Source: an uncultured Prevotella sp.
GTDB taxonomy: Bacteria; Bacteroidota; Bacteroidia; Bacteroidales; Bacteroidaceae
Direction: 5' to 3'
NCBI GenBank assembly: GCA_900316015.1
Contig: ONBG01000036.1
Location: 1 to 33,884, forward strand
Length of the DNA stretch: 33,884 nucleotides
Positions 16,120 to 23,680 of this stretch are shown here, piece after piece. Under the pieces are notes generated by a model. The model was not told the origin of the DNA. It made no database searches and saw only the letters and a list, made by a program, of their open reading frames with translations. The position numbers and the translations under genes are program-made. The first letter of the stretch is position 1, and every line of letters begins with the position of its first letter.

Positions 16120-18282
16120 ATGAGAGTTTATCAAACGAATGAGATTAAGAACATTGCCTTGCTTGGCAGTGCGGGTTCCGGCAAGACTACTCTTGCCGAG
16201 TCAATGCTTTTTGAGAGTGGTATCATCAAGCGCCGTGGAAGTGTGGAAGCAAAGAATACGGTGAGTGATTATTTCCCAGTAGAACAGGAATATGGCTATT
16301 CTGTTTTCCCAACCGTATTTCATGTGGAGTGGAACAACAAAAAGCTTAATATCATAGATTGCCCGGGAGCAGACGACTTTGTCGGTGGAGCAATCACTGC
16401 ATTGAATGTGACAGACCAGGCCGTGATCCTGATCAATGGTCAATATGGGCCGGAAGTGGGTACCCAAAATAACTTCCGTTATACTGAGAAGCTCAAGAAA
16501 CCGGTGATTTTCCTCGTCAATCAATTGGACTCAGATAAGTGCGACTTTGAGACAGTCGTCAACAACATGAAGGAAATCTACGGGGCAAAATGTGTTTTGG
16601 TCCAGTATCCTCTTCAGACGGGACCAGGCTTCAACTCATTGATTGACGTATTGTTGATGAAGAAATATTCATGGGGACCCGATGGCGGTGCCCCAACCAT
16701 TGAGGAAATTCCTGCAGAGGAGAAGGATAGAGCCTTGGAATACCATAAAGCTCTCGTAGAGGCAGCTGCTGAGAATGACGAAGGGTTGATGGAGAAATTC
16801 TTCGAAGAGGAATCCTTGTCAGAGGACGAGATGCGCGAAGGTATTCGAAAAGGGCTGGTAACCCGTAGTATCTTCCCTGTCTTCTGTGTCTGTGCAGGCA
16901 AGGACATGGGTGTTCGTCGCTTAATGGAGTTCTTGGGAAATGTCGTCCCGTTTGTGAGCGAAATGCCCAAGCTGCATAATACCCGTGGTGAGGAAATCAC
17001 CCCTGACACCAAGGGACCTGAATCCCTGTATTTCTTTAAGACAGGAATGGAGCCACATATTGGCGAGGTTTCATATTTCAAGGTGATGAGCGGTTGTGTT
17101 AAACCGGGTGATGACCTGACCAATGCCGACCGTGGATCCAAAGAGCGCATCGGGCAGATTTATGCCTGTGCAGGTGCTAATCGTATCCCTGTTGACCAGT
17201 TGGATGCAGGTGACATTGGCTGTACAGTGAAATTGAAGGATGTCAAGACGGGAAATACGCTGAATAGCAAGGACTGTGAGTGGAGATTTGACTTCATCAA
17301 GTATCCTCATTCTAAATATTCAAGGGCAATCAAGGCTGTTAACTCTGCGGATACAGAGAAGCTGATGGCCGCTATGTTGAAAATGCGCCAAGAGGACCCC
17401 ACATGGGTCGTAGAGCAGAGCAAGGAGCTTCGTCAGACCATTGTCCATGGTCAGGGCGAATTCCACTTGCGAACCTTGAAGTGGCGCTTGGAGAATAATG
17501 AGAAGATTCCTGTGAAGTTTGAAGAACCTAAGATCCCTTATCGTGAGACAATCACCAAGAGTGCAAGGGCAGAATACCGTCACAAGAAACAGTCGGGTGG
17601 CGCAGGACAGTTTGGCGAAGTACATCTGATCGTTGAGCCTTATGCTGAAGGTATGCCCGATCCTGTGTCATATAAGTTCGGTGGTCAGGAGTTCAAGATG
17701 AATATTAAGAACAAGGAAGTCGTCGACTTGGAGTGGGGAGGCAAGCTTGTCTTTATCAACTCCGTTGTCGGTGGGGCTATTGATGCTCGTTTCATGCCTG
17801 CCATCTTGAAAGGTGTCATGGATTGCATGGAGCATGGTCCCCTGACGGGTAGTTATGCCCGTGACGTACGCGTCATTGTCTATGATGGCAAGATGCATCC
17901 CGTTGATTCTAATGAATTGTCTTTCATGTTGGCTGCGCGCCATGCTTTCTCAGAGGCATTCAAGAATGCGGGTCCGAAGATCCTGGAACCTATTTATGAC
18001 TTGGAAGTTTATGTACCTGCTGATTTCATGGGGGATGTGATGAGTGACTTGCAAGGTCGTCGTGCTTTGATCATGGGCATGGACAGTGAGGCTGGCTATC
18101 AGAAGCTCCAGGCTAAGATTCCTCTGAAAGAACTTGCCAATTACAGTATTTCCCTAAGCTCCCTGACAGGTGGGCGAGCATCGTTTACAACGAAGTTCGC
18201 AAGTTATGAACTTGTTCCAAATGATGTGCAGACCCAGCTGATTAAGGATCATGAGGCAGAGCTGGCGGCAGAAGACGAATAA
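16120..18282 (+). CDS. fusA2: EF-G2-type elongation factor G paralogue with altered GTPase motifs
   Basis: 720 aa with full EF-G architecture (G domain to about residue 280, then domains II-V). The P-loop is GSAGSGKTT (residues 16-24) rather than the usual AHIDAGKTT. The G3 motif is DCPGADDF (80-87), so A84 replaces the histidine that positions the attacking water in translational GTPases. The switch I RGIT motif is replaced by YGYS. G4 is NQLD (134-137). This matches the EF-G2 paralogue studied in Bacteroides thetaiotaomicron, reported to support translation without GTP hydrolysis and to matter under carbon limitation and in the gut. A canonical fusA is expected elsewhere. The gene ends in a strong terminator and stands alone. 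Confidence 0.88.
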   Translation: MRVYQTNEIKNIALLGSAGSGKTTLAESMLFESGIIKRRGSVEAKNTVSDYFPVEQEYGYSVFPTVFHVEWNNKKLNIIDCPGADDFVGGAITALNVTDQAVILINGQYGPEVGTQNNFRYTEKLKKPVIFLVNQLDSDKCDFETVVNNMKEIYGAKCVLVQYPLQTGPGFNSLIDVLLMKKYSWGPDGGAPTIEEIPAEEKDRALEYHKALVEAAAENDEGLMEKFFEEESLSEDEMREGIRKGLVTRSIFPVFCVCAGKDMGVRRLMEFLGNVVPFVSEMPKLHNTRGEEITPDTKGPESLYFFKTGMEPHIGEVSYFKVMSGCVKPGDDLTNADRGSKERIGQIYACAGANRIPVDQLDAGDIGCTVKLKDVKTGNTLNSKDCEWRFDFIKYPHSKYSRAIKAVNSADTEKLMAAMLKMRQEDPTWVVEQSKELRQTIVHGQGEFHLRTLKWRLENNEKIPVKFEEPKIPYRETITKSARAEYRHKKQSGGAGQFGEVHLIVEPYAEGMPDPVSYKFGGQEFKMNIKNKEVVDLEWGGKLVFINSVVGGAIDARFMPAILKGVMDCMEHGPLTGSYARDVRVIVYDGKMHPVDSNELSFMLAARHAFSEAFKNAGPKILEPIYDLEVYVPADFMGDVMSDLQGRRALIMGMDSEAGYQKLQAKIPLKELANYSISLSSLTGGRASFTTKFASYELVPNDVQTQLIKDHEAELAAEDE

Positions 18283-18298
18283 AACTGATATAGGTGAC

Positions 18299-18333
18299 AA
18301 TCCCTGCGTTCTAACACGCAGGGATTGACTTTT
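18299..18333 (+). terminator. Intrinsic terminator of the EF-G2 gene
   Basis: A 10-bp perfect stem, AATCCCTGCG (18299-18308) with CGCAGGGATT (18317-18326), has an 8-nt loop and is followed by GACTTTT. Confidence 0.8.
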
Positions 18334-18346
18334 ACGTAAATAGGGT

Positions 18347-19375
18347 ATGAAAAAGATTGTTGTTTTAATACTGACTTGTTTAATAACCTTGCCTGCGTTG
18401 TCTAAAGACTTTTACGTAACCGTCCTTCAATGGAATATATGGCAGGAAGGGGAAATGATAAAAGGCGGCTATGACGCTATCGTGAATGAGATCGCGCGGT
18501 TGAAACCAGATTTTGTTACTTTCAGTGAAGTGAGAAACTATCACCACACTAGTTTTGCTGGAAGAATCCAGAATTCCTTGAAATCCAAGGGGCTCACTTA
18601 CTATTCTTTCTATTCCTATGATACAGGGCTCTTGAGCAAATATCCGATACGGGATACCATTGCTGTTTTTCCTTGTAACCAAGACCATGGGAGCATCCAT
18701 AAGTTGGTCGCGAATGTCAAAGGGGTAGAATTCGCCGTCTATACGGGGCATTTGGATTACTTGAATGATGCATATTATAATGTATTAGGCTACGATGGCT
18801 CTACTTTTAAAGAAGTGGAACGCCCAAAGAGCGTTCAGGAATTGCTCAAGATGAATGACCTTTCTTGGAGGGATGATGCCATCCGGATCTTTATCAATGA
18901 GGCCAGGCATGATCTTGAGAAGGGTAGACAAGTCATCCTCGGCGGAGATTTCAATGAGCCTTCTTATTTGGATTGGACAGAGGAAACCAAAGATTTGTAT
19001 GATCACCATGGCATGATTGTTCCTTGGACCGTGTCGGTCTTGCTTCAGAAAGCAGGTTACAAGGATGCCTACCGTACCGTTCACCCACAGGTCTTATCGT
19101 ATCCGGGTATTACATATCCATCGCATAACCCTGATTGTCCCGATGAAAAGATTACTTGGGCACCCAAGGCTGATGAGCGGGAGCGCATCGATTATGTCTG
19201 CTATCAAGGTTCCAGGATCAAGCCCGTGGAAGCAAAGATCTTCGGACCTGTAGAGAGCGTGGCGCATGCCCGTATGACAACGGAAAACTCCAAGGACGAA
19301 TATATCCTTCCGCTTGGCGTTTGGCCCACCGACCATAAAGGTGTATGGGTGAAATTTTTGGTAAAGAGGAGGTAA
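18347..19375 (+). CDS. Secreted endonuclease/exonuclease/phosphatase-family protein
   Basis: 342 aa. It begins with a signal peptide (MKKIVVLILTCLITLPALS). The mature part has the DNase I/EEP fold motifs in order: LQWNIW, TFSEVRN (metal-binding Glu), GGDFNEPS, RERIDYV and the C-terminal TDHKGV. The fold hydrolyses phosphodiesters or phosphomonoesters in nucleic acids, phosphoinositides or sphingomyelin; the periplasmic substrate here is unknown. No consensus -7 box is visible in the 64 bp upstream, and a terminator lies in that gap, so its promoter is unclear. A GntR regulator starts 7 bp after the stop and probably shares the transcript. Confidence 0.85.
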   Translation: MKKIVVLILTCLITLPALSKDFYVTVLQWNIWQEGEMIKGGYDAIVNEIARLKPDFVTFSEVRNYHHTSFAGRIQNSLKSKGLTYYSFYSYDTGLLSKYPIRDTIAVFPCNQDHGSIHKLVANVKGVEFAVYTGHLDYLNDAYYNVLGYDGSTFKEVERPKSVQELLKMNDLSWRDDAIRIFINEARHDLEKGRQVILGGDFNEPSYLDWTEETKDLYDHHGMIVPWTVSVLLQKAGYKDAYRTVHPQVLSYPGITYPSHNPDCPDEKITWAPKADERERIDYVCYQGSRIKPVEAKIFGPVESVAHARMTTENSKDEYILPLGVWPTDHKGVWVKFLVKRR

Positions 19376-19382
19376 ATGCATC

Positions 19383-20366
19383 ATGAAGGAAAATAAGGGA
19401 AAGCAGTTGGTCTCGAAAGTTTCCCAACTGGTTGAAGTATTGAGCTGCGCCATTGACCGCCATGTCTACGAGCCTGGAGATTTCCTCCCATCGATCAATT
19501 CGTTGAGCGAGGAGTACCAGGTGTCAAGGGATACGGTGTTCAAGGCATTCAGGATTCTCAAGAACCGTAAGCTGATAGAGTCGTATCCTGGAAAGGGATA
19601 TTATGTAAATGACCATTTGGTGAAGGTGTTGTTGCTCCTGGATCAATATTCTTCCTTTAAAGTAACCTTATATAATAGCTTTATTCGTAACCTTCCAGCC
19701 AATTATAAGGTAGACATGCTCTTCCATCAATATAGTGAGAGCCTGTTCAATACCATCATCAGAGATTCCATTGGGAAATATAATAAATATGTCGTGATGA
19801 ACTTCAACAACGAGAAGTTCTCGGACATACTGTCCACTATCCATAAAGATAAACTGCTTTTATTAGACTTCGGCAAGTTTGACAAGAAGGGCTATTCCTA
19901 TGTGTGCCAGGATTTCGAAGAAGGCTTCTATCAAGCCTTGATGTCGATCAGGGATCTACTCCATAAGTATCGGGAATTAGACGCTGTCTTTGGTAAGGAA
20001 GAGAAACATCCCCGTAGCAGTCTGGATTATCTAAGGAAATTCTGCGAGGAAGAACATTTAGGAAGTCGGGTGATTGATAGTCTCGACAATGTAAAGGTAG
20101 AGAAAGGAATTCTTTATATCGTCATGCGACAGCGGGATATCGTGAAGATCATTAAGAGTGGTCGGGAAGAAAGCCTGGTTTGTGGCAAGGACTTTGGTCT
20201 TCTTGCTTACAATGATATGCCCGTCTTCGAAGTCATCGACTGTGGCATTACCTCGATGACGATCGATTGGGAAGAGATGGGGCAGTCGGCAGCCGACTTT
20301 GTCAGGGATGATACTCCAGTACATAAGGTTCTTCCCACGAAGATTATCTTGCGTCATTCTGTCTGA
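19383..20366 (+). CDS. GntR-family regulator with LacI-like sensor domain
   Basis: 327 aa. The N-terminal winged helix-turn-helix (about residues 10-75) has the GntR signature region SINSLSEEYQVSRDTVFKAFRILKNRKLI and the wing GKGYYV. The remainder resembles a periplasmic-binding/LacI-type sensor, with the late motifs GLLAYNDMPVFEV and MGQSAADFV. This architecture is common in Bacteroidetes sugar regulators. The ligand is unknown. It is 7 bp after the secreted EEP gene and is followed by 651 bp without a gene, which contains a strong promoter that it could control; that is inference. Confidence 0.85.
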   Translation: MKENKGKQLVSKVSQLVEVLSCAIDRHVYEPGDFLPSINSLSEEYQVSRDTVFKAFRILKNRKLIESYPGKGYYVNDHLVKVLLLLDQYSSFKVTLYNSFIRNLPANYKVDMLFHQYSESLFNTIIRDSIGKYNKYVVMNFNNEKFSDILSTIHKDKLLLLDFGKFDKKGYSYVCQDFEEGFYQALMSIRDLLHKYRELDAVFGKEEKHPRSSLDYLRKFCEEEHLGSRVIDSLDNVKVEKGILYIVMRQRDIVKIIKSGREESLVCGKDFGLLAYNDMPVFEVIDCGITSMTIDWEEMGQSAADFVRDDTPVHKVLPTKIILRHSV

Positions 20367-20511
20367 AGATCATGCAGAGGTTGAGTCCAGCAGGAGGAAA
20401 TTCAACGAATTGCATAAATATGAATGAGTCCTCATTTCTGACATTTTGCTTGTTTTTATACTATATCAAAGCAATGCGTAAGCATGAGTATGTCTACTAT
20501 GGGATAAATAA

Positions 20512-20540
20512 GACATAAAAAGTAACAAAATGACATAAAA
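20512..20540 (+). repeat. Two GACATAAAA direct repeats spaced 20 bp
   Basis: GACATAAAA occurs at 20512-20520 and 20532-20540, two helical turns apart, just upstream of the -33 element at 20555. The placement suits a dimeric activator. Confidence 0.5.
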
Positions 20541-20554
20541 TAACGTCCGGAAAG

Positions 20555-20586
20555 TTTGGAGGCTATTACATTTTTGCATATCTTTG
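20555..20586 (+). promoter_or_regulatory. Strong orphan promoter
   Basis: TTTG (20555-20558), 20 nt, then TATCTTTG (20579-20586): a full match to the Bacteroidetes promoter consensus. Transcription would start near 20592. There is no coding frame for over 400 bp downstream. Confidence 0.7.
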
Positions 20587-20591
20587 TACCC

Positions 20592-20811
20592 GAGATCTGA
20601 ATATAATAGGATTGAAAGATGGATGTTTGAGGTTTATTAGTGATTGAATAAATGTAATTAATTTGAAAGCTTAGTTTTTACCACTTAAAATGATTCTTCT
20701 TATTATCGCAAAAGAGAAGGGTGGTTATAGAATTTGAAAAAGTTAAACATAAATAAAAAGTTTTCATTTTTTTATAAAAAAGGAAAGTCTGGGATAGATA
20801 TGTCCTTTTTT
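20592..20811 (+). ncRNA. Candidate small RNA from orphan promoter to terminator-like hairpin
   Basis: About 220 nt lie between the predicted transcription start and the end of a hairpin with a U-rich 3' arm. Internal pairing includes ACCAC with GTGGT and CTTCT with AGAAG around 20690-20725. The region is A/T-rich with only short, uninitiated frames. It could be a 6S-like or other regulatory RNA, or simply the start of a longer leader. I could not match it to a known RNA family by eye. Confidence 0.35.
20776..20811 (+). terminator. Terminator-like hairpin, usable on both strands
   Basis: AAAAAAGGA (20776-20784) pairs with TCCTTTTTT (20803-20811) across an 18-nt loop. The stem is A/T-rich, so termination could be weak. 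Confidence 0.45.
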
Positions 20812-20823
20812 CTACAGCCTAAA

Positions 20824-20896
20824 TGATCGCTAAAATATGAGAGAATGGGGATACAGGAAACTACGTTGTGTCGTAGCGATCACTGTTCCCCATTCT
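20824..20896. other. Structured element with competing or pseudoknotted inverted repeats
   Basis: A 14-bp stem with one bulged T runs from AGAATGGGGA-t-ACAG (20842-20856) to CTGT-TCCCCATTCT (20883-20896). It encloses CTACG-TTGTGT-CGTAG (20861-20876). A second perfect 9-bp repeat, TGATCGCTA (20824-20832) with TAGCGATCA (20874-20882), shares bases with the inner hairpin. It cannot nest with the long stem: the two either exclude each other or form a pseudoknot. It lies about 120 bp upstream of rprX. No U-run follows the long stem, so it is not a simple terminator. Confidence 0.65.
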
Positions 20897-20962
20897 TGTT
20901 GTATAAGTTACATATACTTAATTATATTTTCCTGTTATTGTTAATATAGTTAAATACGCGGG

Positions 20963-20987
20963 AAATTGTTAACATTAAATTGTTAAC
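20963..20987 (+). repeat. AAATTGTTAAC tandem sites upstream of rprX
   Basis: AAATTGTTAAC occurs at 20963-20973 and again at 20977-20987. Weaker GTTAA copies lie just upstream, near 20939-20952. The sites sit at the -33 region of the rprX promoter and are candidates for response-regulator binding. Confidence 0.5.
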
Positions 20988-21011
20988 GATTAGGATTTTC
21001 TACTATCTTTG
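20980..21011 (+). promoter_or_regulatory. rprX promoter ending 6 nt before the ATG
   Basis: TTG (20980-20982), 21 nt, then TATCTTTG (21004-21011). ATG 21018 is six bases after the box, so the mRNA would be leaderless or nearly so. Confidence 0.6.
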
Positions 21012-21017
21012 TCTCCT

Positions 21018-22580
21018 ATGAAAAAGAAAACGATTTGGACCATAGCCATTATCATGGGGCTTTCGTTCCTTGCTCTGTTGTTCCTGCAATTGAAATACTT
21101 CAAGGAAATGGCAGACATGAAGAAGGAACAGTTTGACGAGTCTGTCAACAGAGCCTTGTATCAAGCTTCAAGAAACTTGGAGCTGAACGAGACGTTACGT
21201 TATCTTGAGAAGGATGTCAATGAGACGGAACGTAGGGCATACATTCAGGATTCTGTTGGGACACGCTCTGGTCAGCCCGATGGGACCATCCAGCAGTCGC
21301 ATCAGTATTCCGTGGCAGGCAAGGATGGTACCCTGTATTCTTCCTTTGAGTTGAAGACAATTACCACCAAGCCTTCCCAGATGCCCAAGGCCATGATCCT
21401 GAAAAGCGACAAGAATTCCCTGACGGAAGCCTCTAAGTCCATGCAAGAAATTGTCAAGAATAGATACGTCTATCAAAAGGCCTTGCTCGACGAGGTGGTC
21501 TATTCCATCTTGTATTCCGCTTCTGAGAAGCCATTGAAGGAACGGATCAACTTTAAGTTGTTGGACCAGGACCTCAAGGCGGAGCTGATGAACAATGGCG
21601 TGAACATACCTTATCACTTTACAGTCTGCACGCAGGATGGGCGGGAGGTATACCGTTGTCCAGATTATACGGATGAGGGTGAGGAATATACCTATTCACA
21701 GGTGCTATTCCGCAATGATCCTTCTTCTAAGATGGGTGTCGTGAAAATCCATTTCCCGGATATGAATAGCTATATCTTTTCCTCTATCCGTTTCGTGATC
21801 CCCAGTATCGTGTTCACCATTATCTTGCTGATCACGTTCATCTTCACGATTGTCGTGATCTTCAGGCAGAAGCGATACACGGAGATTAAGAATGACTTCA
21901 TTAATAATATGACGCATGAGTTGAAAACGCCGATTGCCAGTATCTCTCTTGCAGCCCAAATGATGAATGACGATTCCGTCACAAAATCGCCAGCGATGAT
22001 GAAGAACTTGAGCAAGGTGATCAATGATGAGACCAAGCGCTTGAGGTTCTTAGTCGAGAAAGTGCTGCAAATGTCCATGTTCGACAGGAAGAAGGCTGTC
22101 TTTAAGAAGAAGCAGTTGGACTTGAATGAGATGGTAGAGAACATCGCCAATTCTTTCACCTTGAGGGTAGAGCACACTGGGGGCAAGATCTATACGGATA
22201 TCGAGGCTATCGATTCTGCCATCTATGTGGATGAGACGCATTTCCAGAATGCCATTACAAACCTGATGGACAACGCAGTGAAATACCGTAAGCCAGAAGA
22301 ACCGCTTGACATCTATATCAAGACATGGAATGATGACCAGCACCTCTACCTTTCCATTCGCGATACCGGTCAGGGCATCAAGAAAGAGAATGTCAAGAAG
22401 ATCTTTGATAAATTCTACCGCGTTCATACTGGTAATGTACACGACGTCAAGGGGTTTGGACTTGGGTTGGCGTACGTCAAGAAGATCGTCGACCTCCATG
22501 GAGGAGAGATTAAGGTGGAAAGTGAATATGCGAAGGGGACGAAATTTACGATCAAGCTCCCTGTCATCAAGGACGCATAA
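21018..22580 (+). CDS. rprX: RprX-type sensor histidine kinase
   Basis: 520 aa. One membrane helix at about residues 5-22, a periplasmic sensor of roughly 230 residues, a second helix near 258-282, then the transmitter. The phospho-accepting histidine is H300 in MTHELKTP. The N box (NLMDNAVKYR), G1 (DTGQGI), F box (FDKFYRV) and G2 (GFGLGLAYV) are all intact. Kinase-then-regulator order, and the close resemblance of the downstream regulator to RprY, identify the RprX/RprY system. An in-frame TTG at 21009 was rejected because it forms part of the -7 box. The signal sensed is not evident. A regulator gene follows 36 bp later. Confidence 0.88.
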   Translation: MKKKTIWTIAIIMGLSFLALLFLQLKYFKEMADMKKEQFDESVNRALYQASRNLELNETLRYLEKDVNETERRAYIQDSVGTRSGQPDGTIQQSHQYSVAGKDGTLYSSFELKTITTKPSQMPKAMILKSDKNSLTEASKSMQEIVKNRYVYQKALLDEVVYSILYSASEKPLKERINFKLLDQDLKAELMNNGVNIPYHFTVCTQDGREVYRCPDYTDEGEEYTYSQVLFRNDPSSKMGVVKIHFPDMNSYIFSSIRFVIPSIVFTIILLITFIFTIVVIFRQKRYTEIKNDFINNMTHELKTPIASISLAAQMMNDDSVTKSPAMMKNLSKVINDETKRLRFLVEKVLQMSMFDRKKAVFKKKQLDLNEMVENIANSFTLRVEHTGGKIYTDIEAIDSAIYVDETHFQNAITNLMDNAVKYRKPEEPLDIYIKTWNDDQHLYLSIRDTGQGIKKENVKKIFDKFYRVHTGNVHDVKGFGLGLAYVKKIVDLHGGEIKVESEYAKGTKFTIKLPVIKDA

Positions 22581-22616
22581 GAGAATATAATATTAACAAT
22601 TAAAATAGAAAAGACT

Positions 22617-23315
22617 ATGGATGAAAAATTAAAAATCTTGCTGTGTGAGGACGATGAGAATTTAGGAATGTTGCTTCGCGAGTATTTGCAGGCCAAGGGT
22701 TATCAAGCAGAACTGTGCCCTGATGGCGAGGCAGGTTACAAGGCTTTCCTGAAGAGTAAGTTCGACATCTGCGTATTGGATGTCATGATGCCGAAGAAAG
22801 ACGGGTTCACCCTTGCTCAGGAGATCCGTCAGGCCAACCCTGACATGCCGATTATCTTCTTGACAGCCAAGACTTTGAAGGATGATATCTTAGAGGGCTT
22901 CAAGATCGGTGCAGACGATTATATCACGAAACCGTTCTCGATGGAAGAACTCGTGCTTCGTATTGAGGCAATCCTTCGCCGGGTTCGTGGCAAGAAGAAC
23001 AAGGAGAGCACCGTTTACCATATCGGGCGTTTCACCTTTGACACGCAAAAGCAATTGTTGTCCATAGGGGATAAGCAAACCAAGTTGACAACCAAGGAAA
23101 ATGAGCTCCTTGCCTTGCTGTGCTCTCATGCCAATGAGATACTGCAGCGCGATTTCGCCCTGAAGACTATTTGGATTGATGACAACTATTTCAATGCGCG
23201 TTCCATGGATGTTTATATCACGAAGTTGCGGAAGCATCTGAAGGATGACGACCAGATCGAGATCATCAATATCCACGGAAAAGGATATAAGTTGATTACT
23301 CCAGAACAAGATTAA
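22617..23315 (+). CDS. rprY: RprY-type OmpR-family response regulator
   Basis: 232 aa. The receiver domain has acidic residues near 11-13, phospho-accepting D55 (VLDVMMP), T83 and K105 (TKPF). A C-terminal winged helix of the OmpR/PhoB type ends in SMDVYITKLRKHLKDD and INIHGKGYKL. It pairs with the kinase upstream. RprY homologues in Bacteroidetes have been linked to stress and redox-related genes; that role is known from the family, not visible here. A strong terminator follows within 30 bp. Confidence 0.9.
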   Translation: MDEKLKILLCEDDENLGMLLREYLQAKGYQAELCPDGEAGYKAFLKSKFDICVLDVMMPKKDGFTLAQEIRQANPDMPIIFLTAKTLKDDILEGFKIGADDYITKPFSMEELVLRIEAILRRVRGKKNKESTVYHIGRFTFDTQKQLLSIGDKQTKLTTKENELLALLCSHANEILQRDFALKTIWIDDNYFNARSMDVYITKLRKHLKDDDQIEIINIHGKGYKLITPEQD

Positions 23316-23343
23316 GCCTTGGGCGCATCGTCAAAGGTTATGG

Positions 23344-23377
23344 AATGGGACGTGCGAAAAGGCATGTCCCATTTTTA
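23344..23377 (+). terminator. Intrinsic terminator of rprXY
   Basis: AATGGGACGTGC (23344-23355) pairs over 12 bp (one G-U) with GCATGTCCCATT (23362-23373) across a 6-nt loop, followed by a T run. It overlaps the stop codon of the convergent small gene. Confidence 0.85.
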
Positions 23378-23554
23378 ATATTTGCTCTGTTTCTTTTGTG
23401 TCAAGACATATCCGATGATGCCAGCTACTATAAGGAAGAAGCCAAGAAGGTTACAGACGTTATCATTGCTTAATCCCGTGAAATAGAAGGCGGTTAGCAA
23501 GAGCACCCCAACGTATACCAGCATCAGTCCTGCGTATTTAGCGAATTTTTTCAT
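23375..23554 (-). CDS. 59-aa two-helix membrane protein
   Basis: The frame from ATG 23554 to TAA 23375 encodes 59 aa: a basic start MKKFAKYAG, a first helix (LMLVYVGVLLLTAFYF), a short loop TGLSNDN, a second helix (LLGFFLIVAGIIGYVL) and a basic tail TQKKQSKY. This charge pattern and layout are typical of a genuine small inner-membrane protein. A -7-like TACTTTCG lies about 20 nt upstream of the ATG on the minus strand. Function unknown. It diverges from rpsF. Confidence 0.75.
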   Translation of the reverse strand: MKKFAKYAGLMLVYVGVLLLTAFYFTGLSNDNVCNLLGFFLIVAGIIGYVLTQKKQSKY

Positions 23555-23591
23555 TCTATATGTTTATTTGGCTGCGAAAGTACACAAAATA

Positions 23592-23623
23592 TTTGGCAGG
23601 TTCAAGAAAAAGTAGTACTTTTG
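23592..23623 (+). promoter_or_regulatory. Strong promoter of the rpsF-rpsR-rplI operon
   Basis: TTTG (23592-23595), 20 nt, then TACTTTTG (23616-23623): a full consensus match. The leader to ATG 23681 is about 50 nt and A/T-rich. A divergent -7-like box for the small membrane gene is at 23575-23582 (minus strand). Confidence 0.75.
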
Positions 23624-23680
23624 CACCGCATTTTAAGAAAAATGCATCATTTATTAATTAATTAAACATTTTAAAGTAGT

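Larger units (their letters stand above)
20367..21017 (+). other. 651-bp gene-free region between the GntR regulator and rprX
   Basis: No credible coding frame. In order it holds: two GACATAAAA repeats (20512-20520, 20532-20540); a consensus promoter (20555-20586) with no gene behind it; an A/T-rich stretch with a weak ACCAC/GTGGT hairpin near 20690-20725; a terminator-like hairpin (20776-20811); a complex inverted-repeat element (20824-20896); AAATTGTTAAC repeats (20963-20987); and the rprX promoter. The density of structure indicates at least one non-coding transcript. Confidence 0.7.

Noticed and set aside
20367-21017. Hidden tRNA, CRISPR array or small protein in the large gap
   Set aside because: No cloverleaf, no regularly spaced repeats and no credible start-to-stop frame were found.
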